Shown here piece after piece: positions 1-5,125 of a stretch of 5,125 bases of DNA; within the stretch, counting starts at the first letter, position 1, and the number at the start of each line of letters is the position of its first letter. The stretch covers positions 1-5,125 of the forward strand of contig CAADWC010000107.1 in NCBI GenBank assembly GCA_900752625.1, given 5' to 3'. This stretch comes from Oscillospiraceae bacterium. GTDB taxonomy: Bacteria; Bacillota; Clostridia; Oscillospirales; Ruminococcaceae. The notes beneath the pieces are model-generated. The model did not search any database and was not told the DNA's origin. It saw nothing but the letters and a program-made list of their open reading frames with translations. A program made the translations under genes and the position numbers.

Positions 1-589
1 ATACCGTCTTGCGGTAAGAAGCGAAAGCATAAAATACGACGGAGAGAAAAAATTTGTTGTTCCGTCAAAGACCCTTTCGGAAGTTTCAAAGCTTTTAAGC
101 GACAACGATGAGGACAGCTGTAAGATATTCGTTTCGGCAAAGCATATAATTTTTGAGATAAACGGATATCTTGTTTATTCAAGACTGCTTGAGGGAGAGT
201 TTCATCCTTATAAAAGCGCTATTCCCCAGTCCAGCACTACAGAAGTAATAGCCGACAGGAAAGAGCTTATTTCTACTCTTGAAAGAGCCGTTCTGCTTAT
301 AAATGAAAGAGCTCCCAGTCCGGTAAGATGCTATTTTGAAAACGGGCTTTTGAAAATAAAATGCTCTACAGCGATAGGAAGAATATCAGACGAGATAAAA
401 GTGGATATGGCGGGACCCGTTATTGAAATAGGTTTTAAATGTAAATACCTGCTGGATCCGCTAAAAGCTGTAAGCGACGACAAGGTAAAGCTTCAGATGA
501 GCGGCAGTCTGCTGCCTATGAAGATTGTTCCGGTAAACGGAGATGAATATACTTTCCTCGTTCTTCCGGTACGGCTTTCCAAGGATTGA
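1..589 (+). CDS. dnaN: DNA polymerase III beta subunit (sliding clamp), 5'-truncated
   Basis: This is the C-terminal 195 residues of the ring-shaped clamp that tethers the replicative polymerase to DNA. The family is usually about 370 residues, so roughly the first half lies before the window; the reading frame starts at base 2. The visible part opens with YRLA, the end of the conserved DGYRLA-type segment. It continues with VPSKTLSEVSKLL (fragment residues 20-32), a LEGEFHPYKSAIP block (63-75; GEFPDY..LIP in relatives), and ends in the clamp signature LPVRL (188-192) just before the stop. That C-terminal segment lines the hydrophobic groove that binds polymerase and other clamp partners. The stop codon (587-589) is 14 nt before yaaA, so the genes are probably co-transcribed. 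The gene order dnaN-yaaA-recF supports the call. An internal ATG at 350 lies in this frame and is not a separate gene. Nothing in the visible part looks damaged. Confidence 0.96.
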   Translation, partial: YRLAVRSESIKYDGEKKFVVPSKTLSEVSKLLSDNDEDSCKIFVSAKHIIFEINGYLVYSRLLEGEFHPYKSAIPQSSTTEVIADRKELISTLERAVLLINERAPSPVRCYFENGLLKIKCSTAIGRISDEIKVDMAGPVIEIGFKCKYLLDPLKAVSDDKVKLQMSGSLLPMKIVPVNGDEYTFLVLPVRLSKD

Positions 590-590
590 T

Positions 591-597
591 AAGAAGG
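591..597 (+). promoter_or_regulatory. Ribosome binding site of yaaA
   Basis: AAGAAGG sits 6 nt before the ATG at 604. It decides the start: the longer frame opening with TTG at 586 would overlap the dnaN stop and has no comparable site, so ATG 604 is preferred. Confidence 0.7.
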
Positions 598-603
598 TTT
601 TAT

Positions 604-828
604 ATGGATTACAAGCAGATCAAGGTAAGTATAAAGACAGACTATATAAAGCTGGATTCCTTGCTTAAATATGCCGGACTGACGGAAACCGGCGGCATAG
701 CCAAGGAAATAATAGCAGAGGAAAGAATCAAGTTCAACGGCGAAGTCTGTACGATAAGAGGAAAAAAAGTCCGTAAGGGCGACAGGATTCAAATCGACGA
801 AATTTCAACTGAAATCGTGGTAGAATAA
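604..828 (+). CDS. yaaA: S4 domain-containing protein YaaA (RlbA-like)
   Basis: A 74-residue protein made up almost entirely of one S4 RNA-binding domain. The hallmark pattern is visible: IKLDSLLKYAGL (residues 15-26), TGGIAKEII (29-37), then RIKFNGEVCTIRGKKVRKGD (41-60) with the typical NGE turn and a basic patch, closing in a short beta strand. Small S4 proteins encoded between dnaN and recF form a recognised family in Firmicutes; the B. subtilis member (YaaA/RlbA) is linked to ribosome maturation. RNA or ribosome binding here is inferred from the family. The gene lies 14 nt after dnaN, and its stop codon overlaps the recF start in TAATG. recF has no good ribosome binding site of its own, so its translation is probably coupled to this gene. 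The length is normal for the family. Confidence 0.92.
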   Translation: MDYKQIKVSIKTDYIKLDSLLKYAGLTETGGIAKEIIAEERIKFNGEVCTIRGKKVRKGDRIQIDEISTEIVVE

Positions 829-1946
829 TGCATATTACAAAGCTTTGCGTCAACGGCTTCAAAAATTTAAAGAATATTGAAATATATCCTCATCCCTCCC
901 TTAATATTTTCTGCGGAGATAATGCGCAGGGAAAAACGAATCTGATCGAAGCGGCATGGCTTTGCAGCGGAGTTAAAAGCTTCCGCGGGACAAAGGATAA
1001 GGGAATGATAGATATAAACGACGAGACTATGAGTATTGAGCTGCATTTTAAAAACAAACAGCGGGAGCAGACAATCATTTACAATATGGCAAGACCGAAT
1101 GTAAGAGAGAAAAGCTGCAGGCTGAACGGAGTAAAGCTTAAATCGCCTTCAAAGCTTTTCGGAAATCTTGACTGCGTGGTGTTTACTCCGGAGGATCTGG
1201 AGCTTTCAAAGGGTTCTCCCGAGAACCGCAGACAGTTTCTGGATCTGTCGGTATCACAGATAAAGCTTTCATACGGAGAGGTCGCCGCAAAGTACGATCA
1301 GCTTATAGAGCAGAGAAATATGCTGCTTAAAAATATAGCCTCGGGCAGGTCGGAAAAGGATGAGCTTGAGGTATGGGATATTCAGCTGGCAAGAATGGGA
1401 GCGTATATATCCCTTCTCAGATATAATTACGCTAAAAAGCTTAATTCTCTGGCAGGCTCTCTTTATGAGGAAATATCGGGAGGGGTCGAAAAACTGGAGC
1501 TTAGATATTATTCCACTGTTTTTGACGGGCTCGAGGGAAGACAGGATTATAAAAACGATCTTTCGGAGGAGTATCTCAGATGTCTTGAAAATAGCAGGTC
1601 GGATGATATAAGAGCCGGTTTTACACAAAAAGGAGTGCATCGGGACGATCTTGCAAGTTTTATAAACGGACTTGCCGTCAGGGATTTTGCGTCCCAGGGT
1701 CAGCACCGTTCCATTGCTCTCGTAATGAAGCTTGCTCAGGCTTATATTCTTGCGGAGGAAACCGGAGAAGCGCCCTGCATTCTTCTTGACGATGTTTTAA
1801 GCGAACTTGATCCGTCAAGACAGGAATTCGTAGTTTCTAAAATAAACGGGATGCAGGTGTTTATAACCTGCTGCGACGATTCTTTTCCTTTAGAGGGCAG
1901 GAGAGGGAAAATGTACAGAATAAAAGACGGAAGAATAATAAGCTGA
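828..1946 (+). CDS. recF: DNA replication and repair protein RecF
   Basis: A complete 372-residue SMC-like ATPase that, with RecO and RecR, helps load RecA at single-strand gaps and stalled forks. The Walker A motif GDNAQGKT is at residues 30-37 (relatives usually have GENAQGKT). A conserved GVHRDDL segment precedes the ABC-type signature SQGQHRSIALVMKLAQA starting at residue 289. Walker B CILLDD (317-322) is followed by the D-loop SELDPSRQ, characteristic of RecF. The N-terminal strand and NGFKNLKN turn also match the family, and length is typical (about 360-375). The ATG at 828 overlaps the yaaA stop by one base. Only weak purine stretches lie upstream, so initiation probably depends on ribosomes finishing yaaA. 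The gene ends 47 nt before remB, where an unusual leader element begins at the last base pair of the stop. No frameshift or missing catalytic residue is seen. Confidence 0.97.
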   Translation: MHITKLCVNGFKNLKNIEIYPHPSLNIFCGDNAQGKTNLIEAAWLCSGVKSFRGTKDKGMIDINDETMSIELHFKNKQREQTIIYNMARPNVREKSCRLNGVKLKSPSKLFGNLDCVVFTPEDLELSKGSPENRRQFLDLSVSQIKLSYGEVAAKYDQLIEQRNMLLKNIASGRSEKDELEVWDIQLARMGAYISLLRYNYAKKLNSLAGSLYEEISGGVEKLELRYYSTVFDGLEGRQDYKNDLSEEYLRCLENSRSDDIRAGFTQKGVHRDDLASFINGLAVRDFASQGQHRSIALVMKLAQAYILAEETGEAPCILLDDVLSELDPSRQEFVVSKINGMQVFITCCDDSFPLEGRRGKMYRIKDGRIIS

Positions 1947-1963
1947 AAAAATTGCGAAAGGAG
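1945..1963 (+). repeat. Leader element copy 1 (A-run, TGCG, AAAGGAG)
   Basis: The sequence GAAAAAATTGCGAAAGGAG starts inside the recF stop codon and ends with a strong Shine-Dalgarno. A second copy, differing by one base (T to C after the A-run), occurs at 4374-4392 behind the gyrB stop. In this copy TTGCG also flanks the SD on both sides (1952-1956 and 1964-1968). It is the only plausible ribosome binding site for remB but lies 30 nt from the remB ATG. Confidence 0.7.
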
Positions 1964-1985
1964 TTGCGCTTTTTAATAAGCGCAG
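1964..1985 (+). promoter_or_regulatory. Stem-loop between the SD and start of remB
   Basis: Bases 1964-1971 (TTGCGCTT) pair with 1978-1985 (AAGCGCAG): seven Watson-Crick pairs and one G-T wobble around a 6-nt loop. It begins directly after the SD (1957-1963). Folding it away leaves 8 nt between SD and ATG 1994, an ideal distance. It has no T-tract after it, so it is not an intrinsic terminator. Confidence 0.55.
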
Positions 1986-1993
1986 TTATTGGG

Positions 1994-2296
1994 ATGTATC
2001 TTCATTTGGGCGGCGGCTATATAGTAAATGACAGGGATATAATAGGTATATTCGATATAGAAAACACTTCGGTATCAAAAATTACCAAAGATTTTTTAAA
2101 CTTATCCTCAAAAAATAAGAGGATTGTCAATTGCAGTTATGAAATGCCAAAAAGCTTTATAGTATGTCTTGACAGGGATTTTACCGAAACTGTTTATATA
2201 AGTCAGCTTGCCTGTTCTACTCTTCTTAAAAGAAGCAGAAAGAAGCTGAATGATGATGTATCATCGGATTTTCGGAATGACAGAAAAGCAATATAA
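1994..2296 (+). CDS. remB: RemB-like extracellular matrix regulatory protein (RemA/RemB family, DUF370)
   Basis: A 100-residue protein with the hallmark N-terminus MYLHLGGGYIV, followed by RDIIGIFDIEN. Near the middle is the pattern KSFIVCLDRDFTETVYISQLACSTLLKR, matching the conserved KS.V......Y.S....TL.KR core of the RemA/RemB family. In B. subtilis the gene at this position, between recF and gyrB, is remB (yaaB), linked to biofilm matrix gene expression; RemA, its paralogue, binds DNA. A regulatory role here is inference from family and position. ATG 1994 is chosen because the family begins exactly at MY.HLGG. The frame stays open upstream to a TTG at 1952, but that would run through the SD and add 14 unrelated residues. 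The basic/acidic tail (KRSRKKLNDD...) makes it somewhat longer than the roughly 80-90 residues of relatives. Its SD is unusually distant, separated by a stem-loop. Confidence 0.88.
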   Translation: MYLHLGGGYIVNDRDIIGIFDIENTSVSKITKDFLNLSSKNKRIVNCSYEMPKSFIVCLDRDFTETVYISQLACSTLLKRSRKKLNDDVSSDFRNDRKAI

Positions 2297-2331
2297 CGTT
2301 AATAATAAATTTATTGGAAGCTTTAAAAAAA

Positions 2332-4367
<2,036 letters not shown>

Positions 4368-4373
4368 TAATGC

Positions 4374-4392
4374 GAAAAAACTGCGAAAGGAG
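4374..4392 (+). repeat. Leader element copy 2 (A-run, TGCG, AAAGGAG)
   Basis: GAAAAAACTGCGAAAGGAG matches the copy at 1945-1963 in 18 of 19 bases. It likewise follows just after a stop codon and ends in a strong SD (4386-4392). The next start codon, ATG 4425, is 32 nt beyond the SD. No ATG, GTG or TTG occurs at normal spacing. Confidence 0.7.
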
Positions 4393-4393
4393 C

Positions 4394-4409
4394 GCCGTTT
4401 CTCTGCGGC
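4394..4409 (+). promoter_or_regulatory. Stem-loop between SD and start of the YcxB-like gene
   Basis: GCCG (4394-4397) pairs with CGGC (4406-4409), extendable by a T-G wobble; an alternative CGTT (4396-4399) with AACG (4410-4413) is also possible. Folding would shorten the SD-to-ATG distance from 32 to about 14-16 nt. The stem is shorter than its counterpart before remB, so this call is weaker. Confidence 0.4.
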
Positions 4410-4424
4410 AACGTAAATACAGGT

Positions 4425-5051
4425 ATGGACAGTGAAAATATTGTTCAGAACGGTTTTAACGAAAATGAGAACGAAAATGCGGAGCAAGTTTTTGAGATTT
4501 CTCCCGATCTTTCCTTTGAGTTCAATGTAACCAACGAGGAGGAAGGCGATGCTTTTCTGACTTTTCAGAAAAAATACGTCTACAAGAAAAACTGGATAAA
4601 AACCATAGGCTTTGCGCTTCTTGCGGTAGGCTTTGCGGTATCTGCATGGAGAGATCCTTCGATAGCTATGAACTATATTCTTTTCGGAGTCTGCGCTGCG
4701 GCAATTGCGGCAATATGGTTTAATATGAAAAAAATTCGCTCTTCTTTGCTTGACGCTCTTAAGATACTGGAAGACGACAGATATGTTTTTTCTCTGTATG
4801 ACGACAGTTTTGTTATAGAAACGATAGTAACGGAGGAAGAAAAGAATTCTGAGGATTTTAAGCCTATCCCTCCGAGAATAGTCAAATTTAATGAAGGAGA
4901 GATAGATATTATAGAAAAGGATGATATGTTTGTGGTTATCCTTAAAAAGGATACTATATATGTGCTTCCTAAAAGATGCATGGATGAAAATCAGTGTGAA
5001 ATTCTCAGAAATAAATTAGATATGTTTTTCTCAGAAAATAAACGCAGTTAA
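4425..5051 (+). CDS. YcxB-like two-helix membrane protein of unknown function
   Basis: A 208-residue protein with an acidic, Asn/Glu-rich N-terminal segment (residues 1-42), a short basic stretch (49-60), and two hydrophobic helices at about 57-75 and 81-99 separated by a brief WRDPS loop. A charged soluble C-terminal half follows, with YVFSLYDDSFVIE (120-132) and TIYVLPKRCMDENQCEILRNKL (177-198). This layout (two adjacent helices, then a beta-rich domain ending in a PKR... helix) resembles the YcxB-like family (PF14317 as recalled), whose function is unknown. The assignment comes from pattern memory and needs a profile search. No signal peptide is seen; both ends probably face the cytoplasm. 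It sits where gyrA often follows gyrB. Its likely SD is 32 nt upstream behind a stem-loop, and its stop overlaps an ATG (TAATG) of a possible next gene. Confidence 0.62.
   Translation: MDSENIVQNGFNENENENAEQVFEISPDLSFEFNVTNEEEGDAFLTFQKKYVYKKNWIKTIGFALLAVGFAVSAWRDPSIAMNYILFGVCAAAIAAIWFNMKKIRSSLLDALKILEDDRYVFSLYDDSFVIETIVTEEEKNSEDFKPIPPRIVKFNEGEIDIIEKDDMFVVILKKDTIYVLPKRCMDENQCEILRNKLDMFFSENKRS
4458..4481 (+). repeat. Two tandem 12-bp units coding Asn-Glu repeats
   Basis: AACGAAAATG occurs at 4458-4467 and 4470-4479 in a 12-bp period, encoding the NENENENA stretch near the N-terminus of the YcxB-like protein. The unit keeps the reading frame, so copy-number change would alter only the length of this low-complexity acidic segment. 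Confidence 0.6.
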
Positions 5052-5125
5052 TGATCTTTTATTATAAGAAACAGAATACTTTTCAGCTGCGTCTTGCGGC
5101 GGGGAAAAAAAAAGCGGAGGAAGAA
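5051..5125 (+). CDS. Possible start of a downstream gene, truncated by window end
   Basis: An ATG overlapping the previous stop in TAATG opens 25 codons that stay open to the window edge, beginning MIFYYKKQNTFQ and becoming Lys/Glu/Ala-rich. The overlap resembles the yaaA-recF junction, which favours a translationally coupled gene. Against this, no good SD precedes the ATG, the product is not recognised, and a GGAGG at 5116-5120 fits a gene starting just past the window. A GC-rich inverted repeat (GCTGC 5086-5090 with GCGGC 5096-5100) also fits an untranslated leader. 25 open codons are too few to decide. Confidence 0.35.
   Translation, partial: MIFYYKKQNTFQLRLAAGKKKAEEE
5116..5120 (+). promoter_or_regulatory. 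SD-like site at the window edge
   Basis: GGAGG lies after a run of nine A (5105-5113) and GCG, echoing the A-run, GCG and SD order of the two leader elements. If used, the start codon would be in the first bases beyond the window. It could instead be coding sequence for Ala-Glu-Glu. Confidence 0.35.

Larger units (their letters stand above)
4370..4435 (+). other. Possible 21-codon leader ORF between gyrB and the YcxB-like gene
   Basis: An ATG overlaps the second gyrB stop (TAATG) and opens 21 codons, starting MRKNCERSAV and ending KYRYGQ, rich in Arg and Lys. It terminates at TGA 4433-4435, 6 nt past the ATG of the next gene. AAGGAG at 4350-4355 lies 14 nt upstream. Re-initiating ribosomes would pass through the leader element and hairpin. 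No homology is recognised and it may simply be untranslated leader. Confidence 0.2.

Noticed and set aside
586..603. Longer yaaA starting at TTG 586
   Set aside because: Overlaps the dnaN stop and lacks an SD; ATG 604 has AAGAAGG at good spacing.
1269..1706. 145-codon open frame on the minus strand inside recF
   Set aside because: Lies wholly within a conserved gene, with no ribosome binding site or recognisable domain; a shadow of recF codon use.
1952..1993. Longer remB starting at TTG 1952
   Set aside because: The added 14 residues would encode the SD and hairpin region, while the family starts exactly at MY.HLGG (ATG 1994).
2102..2110. TTATCCTCA, one mismatch from the DnaA box TTATCCACA
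   Set aside because: A single imperfect box inside remB coding sequence with no cluster or AT-rich unwinding region; not enough for an origin despite the oriC-type neighbourhood.
2252..2265. GATGAT/ATCATC inverted repeat near the remB end as a terminator
   Set aside because: Loop too short, AT-rich stem, inside the coding region and no T-tract after it.
4673..4981. 102-codon Ser/Ile-rich minus-strand frame
   Set aside because: Antisense to the YcxB-like gene; composition typical of a reverse-strand shadow.

Overview
The window is a piece of the conserved replication-initiation neighbourhood of a Gram-positive chromosome, with all genes on the + strand: dnaN (3' part) - yaaA - recF - remB - gyrB. 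This is the same order as in Bacillus subtilis downstream of dnaA. Here gyrB is followed by a membrane protein that looks YcxB-like, and then by what may be the first codons of another gene. Low-to-moderate GC, heavy use of AGA/ATA codons, strong AAGGAG-type ribosome binding sites and a short Firmicute-type GyrB suggest a Clostridia member, perhaps Ruminococcaceae-like. The taxon is inference from sequence style, not from a search.

Layout: bases 1-589 are the last 195 codons of the sliding clamp gene. A 14-nt gap leads to yaaA (604-828), an S4-domain RNA-binding protein, whose stop codon overlaps the recF start in TAATG. recF runs to 1946. A 47-nt gap holds a strong Shine-Dalgarno (SD) sequence and a hairpin before remB (1994-2296). 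The largest gap (2297-2402) is AT-rich. It carries inverted repeats, a weak candidate promoter and the strong SD of gyrB, which starts with TTG at 2403 and ends at 4367. A 57-nt gap precedes the YcxB-like gene (4425-5051). The last 75 bases are open in one frame from an overlapping ATG, but also contain an SD-like site right at the window edge.

Together the genes supply processivity (DnaN), gap repair and replication restart (RecF), supercoiling (GyrB), and two small accessory proteins usually found in this cluster: ribosome-associated YaaA and the RemA/RemB-family protein. The YcxB-like membrane protein is the non-canonical member.

The most unusual signal is non-coding. The same 19-nt element (GAAAAAAYTGCGAAAGGAG, one variable base) follows the stop codons of both recF and gyrB. 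In both places its SD lies 30-32 nt before the next start codon, with a stem-loop in between and no ATG, GTG or TTG at normal spacing. This looks like a recurring translation-initiation leader. Minor points are unusual residues in GyrB at drug-contact or near-active-site positions, and a marked excess of AAGCTT.
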